From Edwardsiella anguillarum (lineage in GTDB: Bacteria; Pseudomonadota; Gammaproteobacteria; Enterobacterales; Enterobacteriaceae), in the NCBI RefSeq assembly GCF_008801815.1, contig NZ_VZOX01000002.1: a stretch of DNA of 64,000 bases. One strand, given 5' to 3'. How positions within the stretch are numbered: the first letter of the stretch is position 1; every line of letters begins with the position of its first letter. The notes under the pieces were generated by a model. It ran no database searches and was not told the origin of the DNA. It worked only from the letters and a program-made list of their open reading frames with translations. Of this stretch, positions 34,728 through 42,686 are shown piece after piece. Made by a program: the position numbers and the translations under genes.

Positions 34728-36032
34728 ATGTCCGATATAACGAGCAAGAGTACTAGCGCAGGAAACATTGCATCGGCGGCACAGCGAATCGCCGTCGTTC
34801 CTAAAAATATTTTAATCCCCTTTGTCTTATTAACCAGCTGCTTTGCCCTGTGGGGCCTGGCCAATAATATGACGGATGTGCTGATTGCCCAGTTCCGTAA
34901 GGTCTTCACCCTGACGGACATGCAGTCAGGCCTGGTACAGACCGCATTCTATGGCGCCTATTTTTGCCTGGCGCTGCCGGCGGCGCTGTTCATCAAACGC
35001 TTCAGCTACAAGGCCGGCGTTCTGCTGGGGCTAGGGCTGTTTTGCAGCGGCGCCCTGCTGTTTTACCCGGCCAGCCAGATCATGGCCTATGGCCCCTTCC
35101 TGCTGGCCCTGTTTATCCTGGCCGGCGGTCTATCCATTCTGGAGACCAGCGCCAACCCCTACATCATCGCGATGGGCCCCCAGGAGACGGCCACCCGTCG
35201 CCTCAATCTGGCGCAGTCCTTTAACCCCATCGGCTCGATCACCGGCGTACTGATCGGCAAATTCTATATTTTGGCGCAGCTGAACCCGGCTACCGATGCC
35301 GAACGCACCGTCATGGATCCCGATACGCTGGCCTCTATCCAGTCCGCCGAGCTCTCCGCGGTGATGGGGCCTTACGTTGTCGTCGCCCTGGTGATCATCA
35401 TGGTCTGGCTGGCCATCGCCTTTACCCGTATGCCGGCCGCCCACGACAGCAGCAGCGCAGAGAGTACGCTTAAGCAAAGCTTTAGCCGCCTGCTCAGCAA
35501 GGGTTACTTCGTTCGCGGCGTCGTGGGGCAGTTCTTCTACGTCGGCGCCCAGATCGGCTGCTGGTCTTATACCATCCGCTACGTTATGGCGGAAATGGGC
35601 GGCAACGAGGCGGAGGCCTCCACCTACCTGCTGCTCTCCATCGTACTGTTCTCGGCCTTCCGCTTCGTCTGTACAGCCCTGATGAAATTCGTCTCGCCGG
35701 CCATCCTGCTGGGCCTACTGGCCAGTCTGGCCTCCGCCAGTCTGCTGCTGGTGATGTTCGTCGGCGGCATCGCCGGGGTCTATGGCCTGGTCGCCGTATC
35801 GGCCTGCATGTCACTGATGTTCCCGACCATCTTTGGCCTGTCGGTGCACGGGCTGGGTAAAGACACCCAGTTCGGCGGCAGCTGCCTGATCATGGCGATC
35901 CTCGGCGGCGCGGTGCTGACCGCCCTGATGGGCCAGATCTCCGACATGGCCGGGATCCGCATGGCTTTCCTTATCCCGCTGCTGGGATTTATCTACCTGA
36001 TTCACTTTGGCTTTAAAGGCCACCGGGCATAG
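34728..36032 (+). CDS. fucP: L-fucose:H+ symporter FucP
   Basis: 434 residues from the ATG at 34728 (GTGGAG eight bases upstream); an in-frame GTG at 34719 is less likely. Major-facilitator sugar symporter with twelve hydrophobic segments. Close to E. coli FucP in the blocks ALWGLANNMTDVLIAQF (about 38-54), LETSANPYIIAMGPQ and YVGAQIGCWSYTIRY. Imports L-fucose with a proton. First gene of fucPIKUR. Confidence 0.94.
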   Translation: MSDITSKSTSAGNIASAAQRIAVVPKNILIPFVLLTSCFALWGLANNMTDVLIAQFRKVFTLTDMQSGLVQTAFYGAYFCLALPAALFIKRFSYKAGVLLGLGLFCSGALLFYPASQIMAYGPFLLALFILAGGLSILETSANPYIIAMGPQETATRRLNLAQSFNPIGSITGVLIGKFYILAQLNPATDAERTVMDPDTLASIQSAELSAVMGPYVVVALVIIMVWLAIAFTRMPAAHDSSSAESTLKQSFSRLLSKGYFVRGVVGQFFYVGAQIGCWSYTIRYVMAEMGGNEAEASTYLLLSIVLFSAFRFVCTALMKFVSPAILLGLLASLASASLLLVMFVGGIAGVYGLVAVSACMSLMFPTIFGLSVHGLGKDTQFGGSCLIMAILGGAVLTALMGQISDMAGIRMAFLIPLLGFIYLIHFGFKGHRA

Positions 36033-36121
36033 CGCTCCTGACTCCAACTCTGCCGGCATCCCCGCCCCGCGCCGCGATGCCGACCCTGATTAGCACTCAC
36101 CGATTACGACGAGGTAACAGT

Positions 36122-37903
36122 ATGAACCAGCAACACAGCCTGCCGAAAGTAGGTATCCGTCCGGCCATCGATGGCCGCCGTATGGGCGTCCGCGAATCGC
36201 TGGAGGCACAGACCATGGAGATGGCGCAGGCGACCGCCCGCCTGATCAGCGAACAGCTGCGCCACCCCTGCGGCACCCCCGTCGAATGCGTGATCGCCGA
36301 TACCTGCATCGCCGGCATGGCCGAAGCCGCCGCCTGCGAAGAAAAATTCAGCCGCAGCAACGTGGGTCTGACCATTACCGTGACCCCCTGCTGGTGCTAC
36401 GGCAGCGAAACCATCGACATGGATCCGCTGCGTCCGAAGGCGATCTGGGGCTTCAACGGCACCGAACGCCCCGGCGCTGTCTATCTGGCCGCGGCGCTGG
36501 CCGCCCACAGCCAGAAAGGGATCCCGGCCTTCTCCATCTATGGCCATGATGTGCAGGACTCCGGTGATGACAGCATCCCGGCCGACGTGCAGCAGAAGCT
36601 GCTGCGCTTTACCCGCGCCGGGCTGGCGGTGGCCGGAATCAAAGGGAAAAGCTACCTGTCGCTGGGCGGCGTGTCGATGGGCATCGCCGGCTCCATCGTC
36701 GATCACGACTTCTTTGAGTCCTGGCTGGGCATGAAGGTGCAGGCCGTCGATATGACCGAGCTACGCCGCCGCATCGATAATCACATCTATGACCAGGATG
36801 AGCTGGCCCTGGCCCTTGAGTGGGCTGACGCGCACTTCCGCTACGGACCGGATCTCAACGCCGAGCAGTATCGCCGCTCGCCGGAGGAGAACCGCCGGGT
36901 GCTGCGCGAAAGCCTGCTGATGGCTATCTGTATCCGCGACATGATGCAGGGCAACCCGAAGCTGGCCGAACAGGGCTGGGAGGAGGAGGCGCTGGGCTAT
37001 AACGCCGTGGCCGCCGGGTTCCAGGGGCAGCGCCACTGGACCGATCAATACCCCAACGGCGACACCGCCGAGGCGCTGCTCAACAGCGCCTTTGACTGGA
37101 ACGGCGTACGTCGTCCGCTGGTGGTGGCGACCGAAAATGACAGCCTCAACGGCGTCGCCATGCTGTTCGGCCACATGCTCACCGGCACCGCCCAGATTTT
37201 TGCCGACGTCCGCACCTACTGGTCGCCGCAGGCGGTCGAGCGCGTCACTGGTCAACCGCTGCAGGGGCTGGCCGAGCACGGCATCATCCACCTGATCAAC
37301 TCCGGCTCTGCCGCGCTGGACGGCACCTGCCGTCAGCAGGACGCCGCAGGACAGCCGACCATCAAACCGCACTGGCAGATCAGCCCGCGGGAGGCCGACG
37401 CCTGTCTGGCCGCCACGGAGTGGTGCCCGGCTATCCACGAATATTTCCGAGGCGGTGGCTTCTCCTCGCGCTTCCTGACCCGCGGCGGCGTCCCCTTCAC
37501 CATGAGCCGCGTCAACCTGATCAAGGGCGTCGGGCCGGTGCTGCAGATCGCCGAAGGCTGGAGCGTCGAGCTGCCGGAGGAGATGCACGATATCCTCGAC
37601 AACCGCACCAACGCCACCTGGCCGACCACCTGGTTCGTGCCGCGCCTGACCGGCAATGGCCCGTTCAAGGATGTCTATTCGGTGATGGCCAACTGGGGCG
37701 CCAACCACGGAGTGCTGACCATCGGCCACGTCGGCGCCGACCTGATTACCCTGGCCTCCATGCTGCGCATTCCGGTATGTATGCACAACGTCACCGACGA
37801 CGCCATCTACCGCCCCTCCGCCTGGGCCGCCCACGGGATGGACAGCGAGGGTCAGGACTATCGCGCCTGCCAGAACTACGGCCCGCTGTACAAGCGCGCC
37901 TGA
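36122..37903 (+). CDS. fucI: L-fucose isomerase FucI
   Basis: 593 residues from the ATG at 36122, which gives the N-terminus MNQQHSLPKVGIRPAIDGRR, aligning with E. coli FucI (591). Mn2+-dependent hexameric enzyme converting L-fucose to L-fuculose. The family catalytic Glu/Asp lie in the ATENDSLNG and CWCYGSETIDMDP regions. Very high identity to E. coli over the whole length. Followed by a terminator-like hairpin inside the operon. Confidence 0.97.
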   Translation: MNQQHSLPKVGIRPAIDGRRMGVRESLEAQTMEMAQATARLISEQLRHPCGTPVECVIADTCIAGMAEAAACEEKFSRSNVGLTITVTPCWCYGSETIDMDPLRPKAIWGFNGTERPGAVYLAAALAAHSQKGIPAFSIYGHDVQDSGDDSIPADVQQKLLRFTRAGLAVAGIKGKSYLSLGGVSMGIAGSIVDHDFFESWLGMKVQAVDMTELRRRIDNHIYDQDELALALEWADAHFRYGPDLNAEQYRRSPEENRRVLRESLLMAICIRDMMQGNPKLAEQGWEEEALGYNAVAAGFQGQRHWTDQYPNGDTAEALLNSAFDWNGVRRPLVVATENDSLNGVAMLFGHMLTGTAQIFADVRTYWSPQAVERVTGQPLQGLAEHGIIHLINSGSAALDGTCRQQDAAGQPTIKPHWQISPREADACLAATEWCPAIHEYFRGGGFSSRFLTRGGVPFTMSRVNLIKGVGPVLQIAEGWSVELPEEMHDILDNRTNATWPTTWFVPRLTGNGPFKDVYSVMANWGANHGVLTIGHVGADLITLASMLRIPVCMHNVTDDAIYRPSAWAAHGMDSEGQDYRACQNYGPLYKRA

Positions 37904-37909
37904 TGCTGC

Positions 37910-37937
37910 CGGGCGGCGCCATGCCGCCCGCTTTTTT
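37910..37937 (+). terminator. Terminator-like hairpin between fucI and fucK
   Basis: CGGGCGGC-GCCAT-GCCGCCCG followed by CTTTTTT, then at once AAGGAGG and the fucK ATG. It looks like a genuine intrinsic terminator placed within an operon, probably lowering fucKUR expression relative to fucPI. Confidence 0.75.
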
Positions 37938-37951
37938 GCCAAGGAGGCGGT

Positions 37952-39415
37952 ATGACTCATGATGTTGTTTTGGTTCTGGACTGCGGCGCAACCAACGTAC
38001 GCGCCATCGCCGTCGATGCGCACGGCAACGTCGTCGCCCAGGCCGCGCAGGCCAACGCCAGCCAGGCTGGAGCCGAAGACGCCCGCTGGCATGTCTGGTC
38101 GCTGGAGGCCATTCTGCAGCGCTTCGCCGACTGCTGCCGCCAGATTGCACCGCAGCTCGCCCACGCGCGCATACATGCGCTGACGGTCACCACCTTTGGC
38201 GTCGACGGCGCCCTGGTGGATCGCCACGGCGAGCTGCTTTACCCGGTCATCAGCTGGAAATGCCCGCGCACCACCGCCGAAATGGAGGGGATCGAACGCT
38301 ATATCTCCGCCGAAACGCTGCAAACCCTGTCCGGGATCGGGCAGTTCAGCTTTAATACCCTGTACAAGCTGCTGTGGTTCAAACACCACCACCCGGAGCT
38401 GCTGGAGAAAGCGCACGCCTGGCTATTCATCTCCTCGCTGCTCAACCAGCGCCTGACCGGCGAGTTCACCACCGACCGCACCATGGCCGGCACCAGTCAG
38501 CTGCTGGACGTGCGCAACGAGCTCTTTAGCGACACCATTCTGCGCAGCACCGGCCTGCGCAGCGACCTGTTCCCGCGCATGGTCGCTGCCGGAGAGCCCA
38601 TCGGCCACCTGCTGCCGACGATGGCGCAGTTCCTCGGCCTGCCGGCGGGGATCCCGGTGATCGCCGCCGGCCACGACACCCAGTTCGCCCTGTTCGGCTC
38701 CGGCGCCGGGCTGGAGCAGCCGGTGCTCTCCTCCGGGACCTGGGAGATCCTGATGGTACGCACCCCGCAGGTCAACACCGCCCTGCTACCGCAGCACCGC
38801 GGCTCCACCTGCGAGCTGGACAGCTGCCAAGGGCTGTTTAACCCCGGACTACAGTGGCTGGCCTCCGGCGTCCTAGAGTGGATCCGCCAGCTCTACTGGC
38901 ATGACGTGCCACGCCAAGACGCCTATACCCGGATGATTGCCGAGGCCGCCGCCGTCGCCCCCGGCTGCGACGGGCTACGCATGAACAGCCAACTACTCCA
39001 AGCCGACGGTCAAGCCGGCTGGCAGGGGGTGAGTCTGCATAGCGGGCGCGGCCACTTCTACCGCTCCGCGCTGGAAAGTCTGGGCTGGCAGCTGCGCCAC
39101 AACCTGCACACCCTACAGACCCTGGGGGGCTTTCAGGCCCAGAGCCTGCTGCTGGTGGGCGGCGGCAGCCGCAACGCCCTATGGAACCAGATTAAGGCCG
39201 ATATTCTCGGCATTCCGGTGCGCGTGCTGGCCAACGCGGAAACCACCGTACTGGGCGCGGCGCTGTTCGCCTGGAGCGGCGCCGGCTATTACGCCTCGGC
39301 CGATCGGGCGCGCGAGGCCGTCACCTTTACCTATCACGACTATATCCCGGGTGAACAGCGGGCGCAGTATCAGGCGCTGCAGCCCACGGCGCCCATCAGG
39401 AGCCACACATGCTGA
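37952..39415 (+). CDS. fucK: L-fuculokinase FucK
   Basis: 487 residues, FGGY carbohydrate kinase. Phosphorylates L-fuculose at O1 with ATP. Features: LVLDCGATNVRAIAVDAHG phosphate loop (about 5-23), TTFGVDGALVD (about 80-90), GHDTQFALFGSGAG, LLLVGGGSRNALWNQIKADI near 405. Strong AAGGAGG ribosome site. The end overlaps fucU by seven bases. Confidence 0.96.
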   Translation: MTHDVVLVLDCGATNVRAIAVDAHGNVVAQAAQANASQAGAEDARWHVWSLEAILQRFADCCRQIAPQLAHARIHALTVTTFGVDGALVDRHGELLYPVISWKCPRTTAEMEGIERYISAETLQTLSGIGQFSFNTLYKLLWFKHHHPELLEKAHAWLFISSLLNQRLTGEFTTDRTMAGTSQLLDVRNELFSDTILRSTGLRSDLFPRMVAAGEPIGHLLPTMAQFLGLPAGIPVIAAGHDTQFALFGSGAGLEQPVLSSGTWEILMVRTPQVNTALLPQHRGSTCELDSCQGLFNPGLQWLASGVLEWIRQLYWHDVPRQDAYTRMIAEAAAVAPGCDGLRMNSQLLQADGQAGWQGVSLHSGRGHFYRSALESLGWQLRHNLHTLQTLGGFQAQSLLLVGGGSRNALWNQIKADILGIPVRVLANAETTVLGAALFAWSGAGYYASADRAREAVTFTYHDYIPGEQRAQYQALQPTAPIRSHTC

Positions 39416-39831
39416 AAAATATCTCCCCGCTGATCTCCCCTCAGCTACTGAAAACCCTGGCCGAGATGGGCCACGGCGATGAGATCATCTTCGCCGACGC
39501 CCACTTCCCGGCCCACGCCATGGGGCCGCAGGTGATCCGCGCCGACGGCCTGAGCGTCAGCGATCTGCTGGCGGCGATCATCCCGCTGTTCGAGCTGGAC
39601 AGCTATGCGCCGCCGCTGGTGATGATGGCGGCGGTCGAGGGCGACGCGCTCGATCCGGCCGTTGAGGCGCGCTACCTCACTGCCCTGTTTGGCGATGCGC
39701 CGGCGCAGCCGGTGACCCGCATCGACCGCTTCGCCTTCTACCAGCGCGCGCAGCAGGCCTTTGCGATCGTTATCACAGGAGAGCGTGCCAAGTATGGCAA
39801 TATCCTGTTAAAAAAAGGCGTGACCCCGTAA
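39409..39831 (+). CDS. fucU: L-fucose mutarotase FucU
   Basis: 140 residues, same length as E. coli FucU (RbsD/FucU family). Interconverts alpha- and beta-L-fucose so that FucI gets its preferred anomer. Landmarks: MGHGDEIIFADAHFPAH (catalytic His near 22) and a C-terminal ERAKYGNILLKKGV. Translationally coupled to fucK. Confidence 0.96.
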   Translation: MLKNISPLISPQLLKTLAEMGHGDEIIFADAHFPAHAMGPQVIRADGLSVSDLLAAIIPLFELDSYAPPLVMMAAVEGDALDPAVEARYLTALFGDAPAQPVTRIDRFAFYQRAQQAFAIVITGERAKYGNILLKKGVTP

Positions 39832-39885
39832 TCTCTCCCCGTCGCCGCCCGCCATGACGCGGGCGGCCTCTCCCGGGAGCAGAAG

Positions 39886-40602
39886 ATGAAACACGATCGT
39901 CATCAGGCCATCGTCCAACTGGTGGCCGAGCACGGAACGCTAAGCACCGAGGCGCTGGCGCAGCGCCTGGACGTCAGCCGTGAAACCATTCGCCGCGATC
40001 TGAATACCCTGCAAAAGCAGGGGAAAATCGTGCGTCGTCACGGGCGCGCCACGGGCCTCGGGGGGGAAACCCAGGACAGCGGCGACCCGTTCAACGCCCG
40101 GCTCAAGAGCCACCTCTCCGGCAAGGCGGAGATCGCTCGTCAGGCGCTGGAGTGGATAGACAGCGGCATGACCCTCGCCCTCGATGCCAGCTCCACCTGC
40201 TACTACCTGGCCAAACAGCTCCCCGACGTGGAGATCACCGTGTTCACCAACAGCCTGCGTATCTGTCAGGAACTCGCCAAACGCCAGCGTATTCAGCTGA
40301 TCAGCTCCGGCGGCCTGCTGCAGCGCAAATACGCCTGCTACGTCAACCCGGCGATCCTCTCCCAGCTCAAGGCGCTGGAGATCGATCTGTTCATCTTCTC
40401 CTGTGAGGGGATCGACGGACGCGGCGGGCTGTGGGAGTCCAATGCCTATAACGCCGACTTCAAGGCGCTGCTGCTCAAGCGCGCCGCGCAGTCCCTGCTG
40501 CTGATCGATAAGAGCAAGTTCAACCGCGCCGGCGAAATCCAAATCGGCACGCTGGACGACGTCGCGCAGGTGATCTCCGATATGCACGACGGCGGCGTCT
40601 AA
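39886..40602 (+). CDS. fucR: Fucose operon regulator FucR (DeoR family)
   Basis: 238 residues. N-terminal DeoR winged helix (about 5-58; TLSTEALAQRLDVSRETIRR) and C-terminal sugar-phosphate sensor domain (about 75-230; SCEGIDGRGGLWESNAYN). E. coli FucR activates the fuc genes on binding L-fuculose-1-phosphate. Separated from fucU by a GC hairpin (39844-39867) without T-tract. Likely binds the motif cluster at 33930-34078. Confidence 0.95.
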   Translation: MKHDRHQAIVQLVAEHGTLSTEALAQRLDVSRETIRRDLNTLQKQGKIVRRHGRATGLGGETQDSGDPFNARLKSHLSGKAEIARQALEWIDSGMTLALDASSTCYYLAKQLPDVEITVFTNSLRICQELAKRQRIQLISSGGLLQRKYACYVNPAILSQLKALEIDLFIFSCEGIDGRGGLWESNAYNADFKALLLKRAAQSLLLIDKSKFNRAGEIQIGTLDDVAQVISDMHDGGV

Positions 40603-40771
40603 CGGCGACGGGGCGAAAGAGAGAGCTGTGGCACATTCCCGCTTCAGCGTATGTAAATCCCGCCGCCGCCGCCCCGGCGCGCTTTAAATGTAACCAGCTT
40701 TCCCCTATGCTATCGGCAATCTGGGAAAGACGGGCACGGCTTTTGCTTGACCCGCAACGGGGAACCTCATC

Positions 40772-41449
40772 ATGAAACGGACCAAACACATTAATCGCAG
40801 CGCATTTCGCAAGCGCTGGCAGATGGCACCGCTAGCGCTGGCCGTCAGCGCAGTATTCCTGCTGGCCGGCTGTGAAAAGAGCGATGAAACGGTATCGCTG
40901 TATCAAAACGCCGACGACTGCAGCAAGGCGAACCCCTCCATGAGCGCGCAGTGCAAGGCCTCTTACGACGACGCGCTGAAAGAGGCGGCGAAAACCGCAC
41001 CCAAGTACGCCACGCGCGAGGACTGCATCGCTGAGTTCGGCGAGGGCCAGTGTACTCAGACACCGGCGCAGGCGGGCATGGCGCCGACAACGGGCACGAC
41101 CAACGCCGAAGCCGCCCAGAGCGGCGGCAGCTTCTGGATGCCGCTGATGGCCGGCTACATGATGGGGCGTCTGATGGGCGGCGGCTTTAACCAACAGCCG
41201 CTGTTTACCCCGCGCGGCGCCGCCAGCCCGGCCAACGGCCAGTTCGTCGACGCCAGCGGCAAGAGCTACGGCCCGGCCACCGCCGGCGGCCGCACCATGA
41301 ACGTACCTAAAACAGCGATGGCGCCCAAGCCGGCGACCACCACCACGGTCACCCGCGGCGGCTTTGGCGAAACAGTCGCCAAGCAGAACAGCCTGCAGCG
41401 CAGCAGCGCGTCCGGTACGGGCACCGGCTCACGCAGCATGGGCGGCTAA
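40772..41449 (+). CDS. ygiB: Lipoprotein-like YgiB (DUF1190)
   Basis: 225 residues. Basic N-terminus and hydrophobic segment ending in VFLLAGCEKSDE (Cys about 34), a lipobox-like site, then pairs of cysteines and a Gly/Ser/Thr-rich C-terminus including GGYMMGRLMGGGFN-like sequence. Matches E. coli YgiB, encoded with ygiC. Function unknown; ygiBC is linked to envelope permeability in E. coli through the neighbouring tolC operon. Here it follows the fuc genes and tolC is absent. Confidence 0.9.
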   Translation: MKRTKHINRSAFRKRWQMAPLALAVSAVFLLAGCEKSDETVSLYQNADDCSKANPSMSAQCKASYDDALKEAAKTAPKYATREDCIAEFGEGQCTQTPAQAGMAPTTGTTNAEAAQSGGSFWMPLMAGYMMGRLMGGGFNQQPLFTPRGAASPANGQFVDASGKSYGPATAGGRTMNVPKTAMAPKPATTTTVTRGGFGETVAKQNSLQRSSASGTGTGSRSMGG

Positions 41450-41452
41450 GCC

Positions 41453-42613
41453 ATGAAACGTATTGCCATCAGCGAGCGCCCGGACTGGCGCGCCAAAGCC
41501 AGCGAGTTCGGCTTCCAGTTTCATACCATGTACGGCGAGCCCTACTGGTGTGAGGATGCCTACTATCAGTTTTCCATGGCGCAGGTAGAAGCCCTGGAGG
41601 AGACCACCGCCGAGCTGCACCAGATGTGTCTGCAGGTGGTCGAGAAGGTCGTCAACAGCGAAGCGCTGCTGAGCCGCTTCCAGATCCCCAAACATACCTG
41701 GGACTTTGTGCGCGCCTCCTGGCGCTCCGGCCAGCCGTCGCTCTATTCGCGCCTCGATCTGGCCTACGACGGTCAGGGGCCGGCCAAGCTGCTGGAGAAT
41801 AACGCCGATACGCCGACCTCGCTGTATGAGTCCGCGTTTTTCCAGTGGATCTGGCTGGAGGATCAGGTGCGCGCCGGCAAGCTGCCCGCGGCGGCGGATC
41901 AGTTCAACAGCCTGCAGGAGCAGCTGATCGCCCGCTTCGCCGAGCTGAAGGCTAACCACGGCTTCCAGCTGCTGCACATGGCCTGCTGCCAGGACAGCGA
42001 CGAAGATCGCGGTACGGTACAGTACCTGCAGGACTGCGCCGCAGAGGCCGGGCTGGCCACGGAGTTCCTGTACATGGACGAGATCGGCCTGGGCGAGAAG
42101 GGGCAGTTTACCGATCCCCAGGATCAGGTGATCAGCAACCTGTTCAAGCTCTATCCCTGGGAATTTATGCTGCGCGAGATCTTCTCCACCAAGCTGGAGG
42201 ACGCCGGAGTACGTTGGCTGGAGCCGGCCTGGAAGAGCATTCTATCCAACAAGGCCCTGCTGCCGATGCTGTGGGAGATGTTCCCCAATCACCCCAACCT
42301 GCTGCCGGCCTACTTTGCCGACGGCAGCCAGCCGCCGCTGGATCGCTATGTAGTGAAACCGCTGTTTTCCCGCGAGGGCGCCAACATCCGCATCGTCGAA
42401 AACGGTCAAGAGATCGAGCGGGTCGACGGCCCCTACGGCGAAGAGGGCATGATTGTGCAGCAGTACCACCCGCTGCCCAGGTTTGGCGACAGCTACACCC
42501 TGATCGGCAGCTGGCTGGTCAACGACAGCCCGGCCGGGATCGGCCTGCGCGAGGATCGCAGCCGCATCACCCAGGATCTGTCGCGCTACTACCCGCACAT
42601 CATTCTGGACTAG
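41453..42613 (+). CDS. ygiC: ATP-grasp enzyme YgiC (glutathionylspermidine synthase-like)
   Basis: 386 residues, three bases after ygiB. It has the C-terminal synthetase fold of glutathionylspermidine synthase (GspS): LLENNADTPTSLYESAFFQW (about 107-126), WLEPAWKSILSNKALLP and YVVKPLFSREGANIRI carrying the ATP-binding Lys and Arg. It lacks the amidase half of GspS. Thought to ligate an amine to a peptide carboxylate; the natural substrate is unknown. Confidence 0.92.
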   Translation: MKRIAISERPDWRAKASEFGFQFHTMYGEPYWCEDAYYQFSMAQVEALEETTAELHQMCLQVVEKVVNSEALLSRFQIPKHTWDFVRASWRSGQPSLYSRLDLAYDGQGPAKLLENNADTPTSLYESAFFQWIWLEDQVRAGKLPAAADQFNSLQEQLIARFAELKANHGFQLLHMACCQDSDEDRGTVQYLQDCAAEAGLATEFLYMDEIGLGEKGQFTDPQDQVISNLFKLYPWEFMLREIFSTKLEDAGVRWLEPAWKSILSNKALLPMLWEMFPNHPNLLPAYFADGSQPPLDRYVVKPLFSREGANIRIVENGQEIERVDGPYGEEGMIVQQYHPLPRFGDSYTLIGSWLVNDSPAGIGLREDRSRITQDLSRYYPHIILD

Positions 42614-42635
42614 CGCCGCGAACCGCGGCCGATCA

Positions 42636-42668
42636 AAAAGGCACCGCCCTAACAGGCGGTGCCTTTTT
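42636..42668. terminator. Bidirectional terminator ygiC / cadA
   Basis: AAAA-GGCACCGCC-CTAACA-GGCGGTGCC-TTTTT: a perfect 9-bp stem with A- and T-tracts, able to stop both convergent transcripts. Confidence 0.93.
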
Positions 42669-42686
42669 CGCTACGGCGACGTCGGA

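Noticed and set aside
36761..38416. 551-codon minus-strand frame over fucI/fucK
   Set aside because: Antisense shadow spanning two genes and their intergenic terminator.
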